Position numbers and translations under genes: made by a program
Notes under the pieces: model-generated
The model's database searches: none
Told to the model about the DNA's origin: nothing
What the model saw: only the letters and a program-made list of their open reading frames with translations
Assembly: GCF_005862305.2 (NCBI RefSeq)
Contig: NZ_CP054023.1
Coordinates: forward strand, 62,001-126,000
DNA: 64,000 bases
Reading direction: 5' to 3'
Source: Rhizobium indicum
Lineage (GTDB): Bacteria > Pseudomonadota > Alphaproteobacteria > Rhizobiales > Rhizobiaceae
Shown here: one piece after another, positions 8,324-16,646 of the stretch
Numbering within the stretch: the stretch's first letter is position 1
Layout: every line of letters begins with the position of its first letter

Positions 8324-9133
8324 CTATTCGCCCTCTTTCCAAAGCGCATGAAAATGCTGCACCGGGCCGTGGCCGGAGCCGACGGTGAGGTGTCCGGCAG
8401 CCGCGACCGCGCCGGCGAGGTAATCCTTGGCGATGGCGACAGCCTCCTGCGCCGAGGCGCCCTTGGCGAGTTCGGCCGCCAGCGCGCTGGAGAGCGTGCA
8501 GCCGGTGCCATGGGTGTTCTTGGTCGGCACACGCCTGGCTTCGAACCAGTGCAGGCCGGCGGCCGTGGCAAGCACGTCAGGGCTCTCGTCGCTGTCGAGA
8601 TGGCCGCCCTTGACCAGCACTGCGGCCGGGCCAAGCGCCCGCAGGCGCTCGGCCTGTTCCGCCATCTCAGCCCGGTTTGTCGCGACCGGCTGGTGCAGCA
8701 GGGCGGCGGCTTCCGGCAGATTCGGGGTCAGAAGCGTGGCCAGCGGCAGCAGCCGGCGGGTTAGCACGTCGACCGCTTCGGGCGCGAGCAGGGCGGCACC
8801 ACCCTTGGCGATCATGACAGGGTCGATGACGATCGGAATGTCGCGGTGGTCAGTCAGCGCGCCGGCAACAGCGTCGGCGATGCCGGCATTGGCGATCATG
8901 CCGATCTTGACCGCGTCGACGCGCACATCGGCAAAGACGGCATTGATCTGGTCGGCGACGAATTGCGGCGGCACCAGATGCACGCCGCTGACCCCTTGCG
9001 TGTTCTGCGCCGTCAGCGCGGTCAGCACCGCCATGCCGTAGACGCCGCGGGCGGAAAAGGCCTTGAGATCGGCCTGGATGCCGGCGCCGCCGGAGGGATC
9101 GGAACCGGCGATCGAGAGAACGTTGCGGATCAT
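8324..9133 (-). CDS. thiD: Hydroxymethylpyrimidine / phosphomethylpyrimidine kinase
   Basis: A 269-residue ribokinase-fold enzyme that phosphorylates HMP and HMP-P for thiamine synthesis. The N-terminal substrate motif SIAGSDPSGGAGIQADLK is present, as are LVKGGHLDSDE and the anion-hole/catalytic motif THGTGCTLSSALAAELAKG near residue 213 with the expected Asp replaced in sequence order by the HGTGC loop typical of ThiD. Length is normal. It is the last gene of thiM-thiE-thiD; the start overlaps the thiE stop by 4 nt. Controlled by the TPP riboswitch upstream of thiM. Confidence 0.95.
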   Translation of the reverse strand: MIRNVLSIAGSDPSGGAGIQADLKAFSARGVYGMAVLTALTAQNTQGVSGVHLVPPQFVADQINAVFADVRVDAVKIGMIANAGIADAVAGALTDHRDIPIVIDPVMIAKGGAALLAPEAVDVLTRRLLPLATLLTPNLPEAAALLHQPVATNRAEMAEQAERLRALGPAAVLVKGGHLDSDESPDVLATAAGLHWFEARRVPTKNTHGTGCTLSSALAAELAKGASAQEAVAIAKDYLAGAVAAAGHLTVGSGHGPVQHFHALWKEGE

Positions 9134-9765
9134 GCGCGCACCTTTCGAATTTCTGCAGCGATGCGGCGCGTAGCGGCTTCCGGGTCGGGCGTGCCGCAGA
9201 TGGCGGAGACGACGGCAAGCCCACTGGCGCCTGCGGCGAACACTTGGACAACATGATCCGCCTTGAGCCCGCCGATCGCGACCGATGGCACTGGCGAGGC
9301 CTTTACCAGCCTTGCAAGGCCGTCAAAACCGATCGGCTGCTTGTGATCGGCCTTGGTCGGTGTCGCAAACACCGGCCCGACGCCGGTGTAGTCGACCAAG
9401 CCAGGATCGACGGCGTTTGCAAGCGCCTCGCTCTCGACCGACAGGCCAAGGATCATGTCGGCACCGACCATCGCCCGCGCTTTGCGCGCATCCATGTCCT
9501 CCTGGCCGATATGCAGGCCGTCGGCGCCGATGGCGACTGCCGCCTCGACGTCATCGTTGACGATGAGGAGGGCGCCGGTCCCATCCAGCGCCTGTTTCAA
9601 GGCGCGGCCGGTCTCGATCATCCTGATGGTGCCGGCATGTTTGTCGCGCAACTGCACCATGGTCGCGCCGCCGGCAACGGCAAGGCGCGCGGTCTCCACC
9701 ATGCCGATCCCCGCGCAGAGATCGGGGTCGAGGACGAGATAGAGCGAAAGGTCGAAAGCCTTCAT
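9130..9765 (-). CDS. thiE: Thiamine-phosphate synthase
   Basis: A 211-residue TIM-barrel enzyme joining HMP-PP and thiazole phosphate to thiamine phosphate. Recognised by MVQLRDKHAGT (diphosphate-binding Arg/Lys), GADGLHIGQEDMDARKAR, and GVGPVFATPTKADH, plus the C-terminal phosphate site VAIGGLKADHV. Overlaps both neighbours by 4 nt (ATGA), so the three genes are translationally coupled. It sits in a salvage operon with thiM and thiD rather than with thiC-thiO-thiG, as commonly seen for the second thiE-type operon of rhizobia. Confidence 0.94.
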   Translation of the reverse strand: MKAFDLSLYLVLDPDLCAGIGMVETARLAVAGGATMVQLRDKHAGTIRMIETGRALKQALDGTGALLIVNDDVEAAVAIGADGLHIGQEDMDARKARAMVGADMILGLSVESEALANAVDPGLVDYTGVGPVFATPTKADHKQPIGFDGLARLVKASPVPSVAIGGLKADHVVQVFAAGASGLAVVSAICGTPDPEAATRRIAAEIRKVRA

Positions 9766-10565
9766 GCGACCGATATCCTTACTCTGGCGTCAAGCGTTTC
9801 GGCGTCGAGCGCGGCCAGCGCATCGAGGAAGCGCCAGGAGAAGGACCCAGGCCCGGCCGCCCCAAGGGCGGCCTCCTCGCCGGCGATGGCGAAGGTTGAG
9901 AGCGCTGCGACCGTCGCGCCAAAAATATCCTCCGGCGCCGTCGCGGCAAAGGCGCCGACGAGGCAGGTGAGCGAGCAGCCGAGCGCGGTGACTTGCGGCA
10001 TCAAGACGGATCCGCCTTCGATGCGCACGGCCCTTTCACCATCGGTGACGAAATCCACGGCGCCGGTCACGGCAACGACCGCCCGCTGCCGCTCAGCGAG
10101 CCATCGCGCCGAACCTTCCGCCTGCTCGACCGGATCGCGGCTGTCGACCCCCTGACCGCGGCTTTCTCCGCCGGCAAGCGCGATGATCTCGGACGCGTTG
10201 CCACGAATGATGGTCGGGCTGAGCGCCAGCAGTTCGGCGACCGCATTGCGGCGGAAAGCCGTCGCATAATGGGCGACCGGATCGAGTACCCAGGGTTTGC
10301 CGGTTGATGTCGCCGCCTTCGCAGCCGCCTGCATGCCGTCGATCCATTGCGTCGACAACGTGCCGATATTGATTGTCAGCGCACTAGCGATCGCGGCGAA
10401 TTCGCCGGCTTCTTCGGCGGCATGCACCATGGCGGGCGAGGCGCCCGATGCAAGCAGGACATTCGCGGCGATGTTCATGGCGACGTAATTGGTGATGCAC
10501 TGAACGAGCGGCGGCTTCTCGCGCATCGCCTTCAGCATCGCTCCTGGTGTGGTTTTGGTCTGCAT
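9762..10565 (-). CDS. thiM: Hydroxyethylthiazole kinase
   Basis: A 267-residue ribokinase-like enzyme salvaging 4-methyl-5-(2-hydroxyethyl)thiazole. Motifs: LVQCITNYVAMNIAANVLLA near the N-terminus, PTIIRGNASEI in the middle, and TALGCSLTCLVGAF around residue 203, where the family has its G-C/S anion-hole loop. The ATG follows AAAGGGGCCAC. First gene of the operon behind a TPP riboswitch; its ribosome-binding site is probably the riboswitch target. Confidence 0.94.
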   Translation of the reverse strand: MQTKTTPGAMLKAMREKPPLVQCITNYVAMNIAANVLLASGASPAMVHAAEEAGEFAAIASALTINIGTLSTQWIDGMQAAAKAATSTGKPWVLDPVAHYATAFRRNAVAELLALSPTIIRGNASEIIALAGGESRGQGVDSRDPVEQAEGSARWLAERQRAVVAVTGAVDFVTDGERAVRIEGGSVLMPQVTALGCSLTCLVGAFAATAPEDIFGATVAALSTFAIAGEEAALGAAGPGSFSWRFLDALAALDAETLDARVRISVA

Positions 10566-10629
10566 GTGGCCCCTTTCAGGCGGGGGCGGGCACGGGGCGG
10601 TTCGTGCGGGCGATGCCGCGACCCCGAGC

Positions 10630-10705
10630 GACTCCCTCCGCCGGCATTATCCGGTTCAGGTTCGAAGGGTGCTTCTCAGCCCGTCTGTCGACGAACGCCC
10701 CTGTC
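10630..10705 (-). ncRNA. TPP riboswitch (THI element)
   Basis: On the minus strand the conserved aptamer blocks are all readable: GGCTGAGA, then ACCC, GAACCTGAACCGGATAATGCC, and flanking bases able to close a P1 stem. The CTGAGA block is at 10674-10679 and the GATAATGCC block around 10643-10651. About 64 nt separate the aptamer from the thiM start; this spacer contains CCCC runs that can pair with the AGGGG ribosome-binding site, so translational control is likely. Position and content fit repression of thiMED by thiamine pyrophosphate. Confidence 0.95.
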
Positions 10706-10802
10706 TCTCATCGGGTTTCTTTTCGCAGAGAACAGCGCGCCTGTCACCCCGAAAATGACAATTCCACGACCAACGCCGCCGCGTCTCTTTTACGAAAGGC
10801 GA

Positions 10803-12131
10803 TCAGCCGACGATCTTTGCCAGCAGCCGTCCGACATCCTCGTTGGCGACATTGTTATGGGCGTCCGACGCCGCCGTCTTGATGATGTACTTGTCCGCCA
10901 GGAAGGTGTTGACCTTGCCGGCCTGCGGCGCAAAGACCGCATCCGTATTGTCCTCGACAGCCTGTCCCGCCTTCAGGTGCTGCGGACCGTTCGCCCCCAT
11001 CGCCCCGAACTCGTCGTTGGCATCGCCGATGCTCTTGGCGATATCGCGCGACAGGCGCGACGCCAGCGCATAGGCGAGCGTGCAGGCGAGATCGTTGTGG
11101 GTGTGGGTGATGCAGGTCGGGCCGGTCGGTTTGCCCACGACGTCGGGGAAGGCGCCGGCAAGGCCCGGCTTGATCTCTTTAGCGAAGCCATTGTGCGAGA
11201 AGGCGCCCTGCAGCAAAGTGAGCGAGAAGAATTCCAGCTTCGGGATCGGTGCGAGCCCGTTTGCCGCCGCCGCGACCAGCCGGGCGCCAAAACTGTGGCC
11301 GACGAGATGCAGGCGGATCGACTGCTGCAGCACGAGCTTCGACAGCACGCTTTTCGTCAAAGCCTCGCCGACGATGCCGGCGCGTTTCTTCATTTCGTAA
11401 TAGGTCAGCTGGTTCAAAAACCGCGCTACCGCCGCTCTCGGGCCGGAGATCAGGCCCGAGACGACGTCGCCGAGCCCTTGAGCCTTGCCGACGGAGCTTT
11501 CGAGGTTGAATGTCGGCGCCGCGATGAGAGCTTCCATCAGCATTTTGGCGCTGGTGGCATCGTCCGTGGCAAGCGCAATCGGCGCTGAATCCGCTTTGAG
11601 TTCGGAATCCGTTCCCGGAGAACCGAGTGCTTCGTTGCCGTTCTTTACGAGGAAAAACGACGTCGTTTCATCGAGCGTCTTCACTGCCGCCCGCGCCTTT
11701 TCGGCCGTTGCGGCGCCATCCTGCCCGAAGAAATCCTTGAAATCCTTCAGCACGTTTTTGAAGGCCTCATCGTCAAGATCCTCAGGGTCCGCCGCCGTCC
11801 CGTCTGCCGCCAGCGTTCCGCCGCCGCCTGGCGTCACCAGTGTCTGTTCGTCGAAATCGGTGCGATAGGCCTTGGCGGGCCAGACGACGCCGGCGACGAC
11901 GATGTGGCTCGCCTTGTCGGGCGCAAGCTTCTTGCGGGCGTTCGCCCATAGCGTTCCGTAGAGCTTGCGCGCATCGTCCTTGGTATTCTTCCAGCCATGC
12001 GACATGACCACCAGATCGGTCGTTCCGGGCTGGTTGAGCAACGCCGCGAGACTTGTCGTCGTCGCGGGATCGATCGCGCCGTTCTTGTCGAATTCGAGCC
12101 ATAGGAATGGCGAGGGTCCAAGCGTTTCCAT
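10803..12131 (-). CDS. Alpha/beta-hydrolase fold protein, partner of subtilase
   Basis: A 442-residue protein with no signal peptide or membrane segment. An N-terminal strand-loop LVVMSHGWKNT (residues 40-50) resembles the oxyanion-side HGW motif of lipase-like hydrolases, and LHLVGHSFGARLVAAAANG around residue 280 is a clear nucleophile elbow with Ser280. A large insertion (about residues 95-265), rich in Ala, Asp and Glu, separates the two. I do not recognise a specific enzyme. It lies 9 nt after a subtilase gene, with AGGAGG before its ATG, so the two are co-transcribed. Could be an esterase, lipase or peptide-bond hydrolase. Confidence 0.78.
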   Translation of the reverse strand: METLGPSPFLWLEFDKNGAIDPATTTSLAALLNQPGTTDLVVMSHGWKNTKDDARKLYGTLWANARKKLAPDKASHIVVAGVVWPAKAYRTDFDEQTLVTPGGGGTLAADGTAADPEDLDDEAFKNVLKDFKDFFGQDGAATAEKARAAVKTLDETTSFFLVKNGNEALGSPGTDSELKADSAPIALATDDATSAKMLMEALIAAPTFNLESSVGKAQGLGDVVSGLISGPRAAVARFLNQLTYYEMKKRAGIVGEALTKSVLSKLVLQQSIRLHLVGHSFGARLVAAAANGLAPIPKLEFFSLTLLQGAFSHNGFAKEIKPGLAGAFPDVVGKPTGPTCITHTHNDLACTLAYALASRLSRDIAKSIGDANDEFGAMGANGPQHLKAGQAVEDNTDAVFAPQAGKVNTFLADKYIIKTAASDAHNNVANEDVGRLLAKIVG

Positions 12132-12140
12132 ATGTCCTCC

Positions 12141-13817
12141 TTACACAGCCTGTAGCGTTCGCATCAGATCGAGCAAGCCGGCGCCCTGAAACTCCGGCCG
12201 CCGCTTGAGATCGGTCGCAGCACTGACGAAGATCTCTTTGACACGTTCCGGCTGGCCGAGAAATTCACGCCGAACCGAGAGGAACGCGGCGATCGCGCCG
12301 GAGACATGCGGCGTCGCCATGCTCGTTCCGGTATCCTCCCGGAACGGCGCTTCGCCTGACTTCGCACCGTTGTAGCGCGCGCATGAGATGATGCGCTCGC
12401 CAGGTGCGACGAGATCTGGCTTCATGCGCCCATCCGCGGTTGGTCCCTTGGAGGAAAAATAGGAGACGCCGTAGGTATGCGGCATATCGCGATGCGTCGA
12501 GCCGACAGTGATGGCGAGCGCTGCGTTGCCGGGATCCATGATCGTGCCGCTATGGGCCGCGCGCTCCGGCGCGCCTGAGAATTGCGTAACCGTACCGTAG
12601 CCGGCATTGCCGGCCGCGACCACGACGCAGACGCCCGAACGCACCAGCCTGTCGACCTCGACGCAGAGCGGGCTTTGCCCTGCCGCGAACCAGACCGGAT
12701 CGAACGGATAGCCAAGGCTGAGATTGATGCCGTGGATCTTGATGTTGCGCCCGTAGTCGTTCGAGCGCCGGACATAGCCGATCGCAGCCAGCAGATTGCT
12801 GAGCTTGCCTTGTTTCTCATTGGCCAGCACTTTCAGGCTCAACAGCTTGCAGTGCGGTGCCATGCCGGTGATGACGCCGTCATGAGTATCCTTGACGGTT
12901 GATTTGGTCCCGTCCTCGTTGCGCACCTCCGAATTCACGCAGATCTTCTTGATCGCGTCCGTCTTCGGTTCGTCCAGCACCGATGTACGGCCGGCTATGA
13001 TGCCGGCAACATGGGTTCCATGGCCGGCACTGTCGATCAGCGCCGCAGCCGACGCCACGGCCGGGTCCGGATTGTCGGCCGTGAAATCCCGATGAAAGAG
13101 GCCGTCCGGCAGATCGAGCGTTCTCAGTGTTTTGAAATGCGGATGTGTCCCGTCAATGCCGGTATCGGCCACTGCCCAGACAATGCCTTTTCCGCTGGCT
13201 GCGAAGGATGCATGCGCCGCATCGCATTTGATTGTCCTGACGGATTCGTAGACGCAGCGTTTGATCTCGTGATCGCACCAGATCTTGTAGACGAGTGGTG
13301 TCTTTTTATTCTTGCTGCCGCTTTTGGTTTCACCCTTATTCTTGTCGTCATCCTTTTTGGGCATTGTCCAGCTCGAAAGCCGGTCAATGGCTTCCCGGGT
13401 CAGGGTCGCGAAGGCGTAGCTGTCGGTCCAGAGGGATTTGGCGGCAATCCTGCTGCCATTCGAAAAGATCAGCGAGAGGTCCAGTTTGCTGTCTTCCGAG
13501 ACCGCAGGCATGCCGAGCGGCGGGGACATGCCGAAACGCCACAGGTTGTTGCTCTCGTCAGTCGCCCCGATCCTGTCGAGATACATCAGGAATGCTTCGA
13601 ACAAGAGTTGCCGCGCCGCCGTGCCGCCGCCCGGAAAGTCGCGGTTGAATTCGATTATGACATCGAAGTGCTTCGCCTTGCCAATCCCCTTGGGGGGATC
13701 CGTCTTGCCTTTCATGAACGAAGAGAGATCGCCCCCGATCCGCGTCTTGACGAGGTTTTCTTGAATATTGCCCTCGGATTTTCTCCGGGGCCGTGCTGGC
13801 TGCTGCGCTCTCGCCAC
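12141..13817 (-). CDS. S8-family subtilisin-like serine peptidase, apparently cytoplasmic
   Basis: A 558-residue subtilase. The triad is complete: Asp in [14 protein letters not shown] (about residue 218), His in [12 protein letters not shown] (about 266) and Ser in [13 protein letters not shown] (about 499); the Asn of the oxyanion hole is in [11 protein letters not shown]. The N-terminal 180 residues end in [15 protein letters not shown] and VYKIWCD, like an I9-type propeptide, but there is no signal peptide. The open frame starts at 13865; the GTG at 13817 is preferred because GGGGGAG precedes it by 6 nt. A Lys-rich linker follows the propeptide-like part. It forms a two-gene unit with the downstream alpha/beta hydrolase. 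Substrate unknown. Confidence 0.88.
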   Translation of the reverse strand: MARAQQPARPRRKSEGNIQENLVKTRIGGDLSSFMKGKTDPPKGIGKAKHFDVIIEFNRDFPGGGTAARQLLFEAFLMYLDRIGATDESNNLWRFGMSPPLGMPAVSEDSKLDLSLIFSNGSRIAAKSLWTDSYAFATLTREAIDRLSSWTMPKKDDDKNKGETKSGSKNKKTPLVYKIWCDHEIKRCVYESVRTIKCDAAHASFAASGKGIVWAVADTGIDGTHPHFKTLRTLDLPDGLFHRDFTADNPDPAVASAAALIDSAGHGTHVAGIIAGRTSVLDEPKTDAIKKICVNSEVRNEDGTKSTVKDTHDGVITGMAPHCKLLSLKVLANEKQGKLSNLLAAIGYVRRSNDYGRNIKIHGINLSLGYPFDPVWFAAGQSPLCVEVDRLVRSGVCVVVAAGNAGYGTVTQFSGAPERAAHSGTIMDPGNAALAITVGSTHRDMPHTYGVSYFSSKGPTADGRMKPDLVAPGERIISCARYNGAKSGEAPFREDTGTSMATPHVSGAIAAFLSVRREFLGQPERVKEIFVSAATDLKRRPEFQGAGLLDLMRTLQAV

Positions 13818-13949
13818 GCGGTTCTCCCCCACTTTGGAGAATAGCAGTGACAACCGTAGGTGCAATATATTTCTGAAATGCAGCTCTATATTTACTGAAT
13901 ATCCGAATGACTTTAAGATTGCCGATCTACACTCGCTCCGGCAATGCGC

Positions 13950-15638
13950 TCATGCATGAACCCCTTTCACCCGATAGACCTCCGGATCGGGGATGGGGAC
14001 CGCGGCGATCAGCGCGCGGGTGTAGTCATCCCTGGGGTTCTCGAATATCTCCCGCCGCGTGCCGGTTTCGATAATGCGGCCGGCGCGCATGACGGCGACG
14101 TTGTGCGACATGCGCTCGACTACGGCCATGTCGTGGGAGATGAAGAGATAGGCGAGCCCCATGGTTTCCTGCAGTTCGAGCAGCAGGTCGAGCACCCGGG
14201 CGCGCACCGAGACGTCAAGCGCTGCGACGCTTTCGTCGGCGACGATCAGCTTCGGCTCCAGCGCCAGCGCCCTGGCGATGCAGATGCGCTGGCGCTGGCC
14301 GCCTGAAAACTCGTGCGGATAGCGCGTCGCCGCATCAGGCGTCAGGCCGACCCGGCGCAGCAGTTCGGCGACGCGGTCCTGCCGTTCGCTGTGGTTGCCG
14401 ATACCGTGGATGATCATCGGTTCGCCGATCGCCTTGCCGACGGCCATGCGCGGGTCGAGCGAGGCATAGGGATCCTGGAAGATCATCTGCGCTGAGCGGC
14501 GCACGGGCCGCATCTCACGCTGGCTGAGGCCGGCGATGTTGCGGCCGTCGATCAGGACGTTGCCCTTGAAGGGGATGAGGCCGAGCACGGCCTTGCCCGT
14601 CGTCGATTTTCCGGAGCCGCTTTCGCCGACGAGGCCGAGCGTTTCACCCGGCAGGATATCGAAGGAAACGCCATCGACGGCAGCGACCGGCGGCTTGCCC
14701 TTGAAAAACCGGCTTGCGGCATTGCCGTAGGTGACGGTGAGGTCGCGCACGTTCAGGATCGGCGTGCGGTCCGGATGTAGCGTCTCGACGGCGCGCTGGG
14801 TGATGCGCGGCGGGCGGTCGGTGCCGGCAAGTGCGCCGAGCCTCGGGACGGCGGCAAGCAATTGCTGGGTATAGGTCTCCTTCGGCCGCTGGAAGACGGC
14901 GAGCGCTGTTCCCTGCTCGACGATTCGGCCATTCTGCATGATGACGACACGGTCGGCCATTTCGGCGACGACGCCCATGTCGTGGGTGATGAGGATGATC
15001 GAGGCGCCGAATTCGCGCTTCAACTCGCGCATCAGCCTGAGGATCTGCGCCTGTACGGTGACGTCGAGTGCCGTCGTCGGCTCGTCGGCAATCAGCACCT
15101 TCGGCCGGCAGGAGAGCGCCATGGCGATCATCACCCGCTGGCGCATGCCGCCGGAAAGCTCATGCGGATATTGCTTCAACCGCCGGGCCGGCTCGGTGAT
15201 CTGCACGGCATCGAGCATCTTCAGCGCCACCGCCTCGGCATTGTCGCTGCCCTGGTGCGCGCGGATTGCTTCCGTCAGCTGGTTGCCGACCGACATGACC
15301 GGGTTCAGCGAGGTCATCGGCTCCTGGAACACCATGGCGATATCGCCGCCGCGCACGCTGCGCATCGCCCGGTCGGAAAGCGTGAGCAGGTCGCGCTCGC
15401 CGAGCATGATGCTGCCGGAGGCGACCCGCAGCGAGGCTTTCGGCAAGAGCCCCATGATCGACAGCGAGGTGACCGACTTGCCGGAGCCGGATTCACCGGC
15501 GATGCAGAGCGTTTCGCCGCTTGCAAGCTCGAAGCTGACATCCTGGAGCACCGGCTTGCGGCCTTCGGGTGTGCGGGCATCGACGCTCAGATTGCGAAGG
15601 CTGAGCACCGGTGCTGCGGCGGGCATGGCTTCGTTCAC
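13950..15638 (-). CDS. Double-domain ABC ATPase of the amide-uptake system (DppD-DppF fusion)
   Basis: A 562-residue protein with two complete ABC domains: first Walker A GESGSGKSVTSLS, signature LSGGMRQRVMIAMAL, Walker B LIADEPTTALDVT; second Walker A GESGSGKSTTGKA, signature FSGGQRQRICIARAL, Walker B IVADESVAALDVS. Each half has the peptide-transporter C-terminal extension. It replaces two separate ATPase subunits, as in GsiA or YejF. It is the last gene of the amiC-led operon and overlaps the formamidase stop by 4 nt. Confidence 0.93.
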   Translation of the reverse strand: MNEAMPAAAPVLSLRNLSVDARTPEGRKPVLQDVSFELASGETLCIAGESGSGKSVTSLSIMGLLPKASLRVASGSIMLGERDLLTLSDRAMRSVRGGDIAMVFQEPMTSLNPVMSVGNQLTEAIRAHQGSDNAEAVALKMLDAVQITEPARRLKQYPHELSGGMRQRVMIAMALSCRPKVLIADEPTTALDVTVQAQILRLMRELKREFGASIILITHDMGVVAEMADRVVIMQNGRIVEQGTALAVFQRPKETYTQQLLAAVPRLGALAGTDRPPRITQRAVETLHPDRTPILNVRDLTVTYGNAASRFFKGKPPVAAVDGVSFDILPGETLGLVGESGSGKSTTGKAVLGLIPFKGNVLIDGRNIAGLSQREMRPVRRSAQMIFQDPYASLDPRMAVGKAIGEPMIIHGIGNHSERQDRVAELLRRVGLTPDAATRYPHEFSGGQRQRICIARALALEPKLIVADESVAALDVSVRARVLDLLLELQETMGLAYLFISHDMAVVERMSHNVAVMRAGRIIETGTRREIFENPRDDYTRALIAAVPIPDPEVYRVKGVHA

Positions 15639-16579
15639 GCGAACACGATCCTCGGGAAATAGAAGGAAACCACCCAGTTTGGCTGGTCGACGATTTCGCT
15701 GATCCGGAGATCGCCGCAGACCGAGCAGAGCAGATAGGCATCGACGGCGCTCATGCCGTGTTCGGCGCCGAGAAGATCGATCATGCGCATGACGCTTTCG
15801 CGCGCCCCGGTCATCAGATCAGGGCCGATGCCTGTCGTCACCTCGTAGCCGGCGCCGTCGAGATGGCGAGTCACCGGTTCGGTCGTGGTGAAGCGCGGCG
15901 TCTGCAGCTTGGCGTCCTTGACGAGCTCGATCGTCGCTTCGACGTTCATCTGGCTTTCGATCGCCGTGCCGCAAACTTCGCCATCGCCCTGCGCGGCATG
16001 GGTATCACCGATCGAAAACAGCGCGCCGTCGACCTCGACGGGCAGGTAGAGCGTCACTCCCGCCGTCAGGTCGCGGATGTCCATGTTGCCGCCGACGCGG
16101 CGCGGCGGAACGACGGAGTGGGTGCCGGGCTCGGCGGGTGCGACGCCGATCGTGCCGGCGAAGGGCTTCAGCGGCACGCGGCCGCCCGGACCGTAAAGGG
16201 CGGGCACCATGCTGTTGGCGTCATAGGACCAGACGTGCAGCGCCGGATCCTTGAACTGGTCGGCAAGCAGGCCAAAGCCCGGAATATTGGCCGTCCAGCC
16301 GACGCCCGAGGGAATGAACTTGCGCAGCGTCACCTTCAGCGCATCGCCAGGTTTGGCGCCTTCGATATAGACCGGGCCGGAGACGGGGTTGATCTTGCCG
16401 AAATCGAGCGCGTTCAGCGTTTCCAGGGTCGCGTCGCTTCCGAGCTGGCCACCCGATGAATCCATGCATTCGAAGTGGATCGTCTCTCCGGGCTTGGCGA
16501 CGACCGCGGGGGTGAAATCCTTGTTCCAGCCGAAATTATGCTGGGCGCGGTGGATGGTGTGGGTGCAGGCGATGCACAT
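15635..16579 (-). CDS. Acetamidase/formamidase family amidase
   Basis: A 314-residue protein of the FmdA/AmdA family (cytoplasmic, zinc-dependent hydrolysis of formamide or short amides to ammonia and acid). Family features: the FECMDSSGGQL segment near residue 38, GPVYIEGAKPGDAL at about 67, VGGNMDIRDL at about 163 and SIGDTHAAQGDGEVCGTAIE at about 188. Lies after the binding-protein gene and before the fused ATPase in an operon headed by AmiC/AmiR homologues, so the imported ligand is probably an amide cleaved here. Alternative: a carbamoyl-type or formamide substrate. Confidence 0.9.
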   Translation of the reverse strand: MCIACTHTIHRAQHNFGWNKDFTPAVVAKPGETIHFECMDSSGGQLGSDATLETLNALDFGKINPVSGPVYIEGAKPGDALKVTLRKFIPSGVGWTANIPGFGLLADQFKDPALHVWSYDANSMVPALYGPGGRVPLKPFAGTIGVAPAEPGTHSVVPPRRVGGNMDIRDLTAGVTLYLPVEVDGALFSIGDTHAAQGDGEVCGTAIESQMNVEATIELVKDAKLQTPRFTTTEPVTRHLDGAGYEVTTGIGPDLMTGARESVMRMIDLLGAEHGMSAVDAYLLCSVCGDLRISEIVDQPNWVVSFYFPRIVFA

Positions 16580-16604
16580 TTCATGTCTCCCTCGACTTTA
16601 TGAC

Positions 16605-16630
16605 GCCTTCCCGGCGTGGACCGGGAAGGC
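16605..16630 (-). terminator. Intercistronic hairpin after the amide-operon binding-protein gene
   Basis: A perfect 10-bp stem, GCCTTCCCGG / CCGGGAAGGC, with a 6-nt loop, in the 67-nt gap between the binding-protein stop and the formamidase start. No clean U-run follows, so partial termination or 3' end protection is more likely than full termination. Confidence 0.6.
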
Positions 16631-16646
16631 TTTGTTTCTTCGGGGC

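Noticed and set aside
12164..13851. Frames of 60-280 residues on the plus strand over the subtilase
   Set aside because: The subtilase on the minus strand has an intact catalytic triad; the plus-strand frames have no motifs or ribosome-binding sites.
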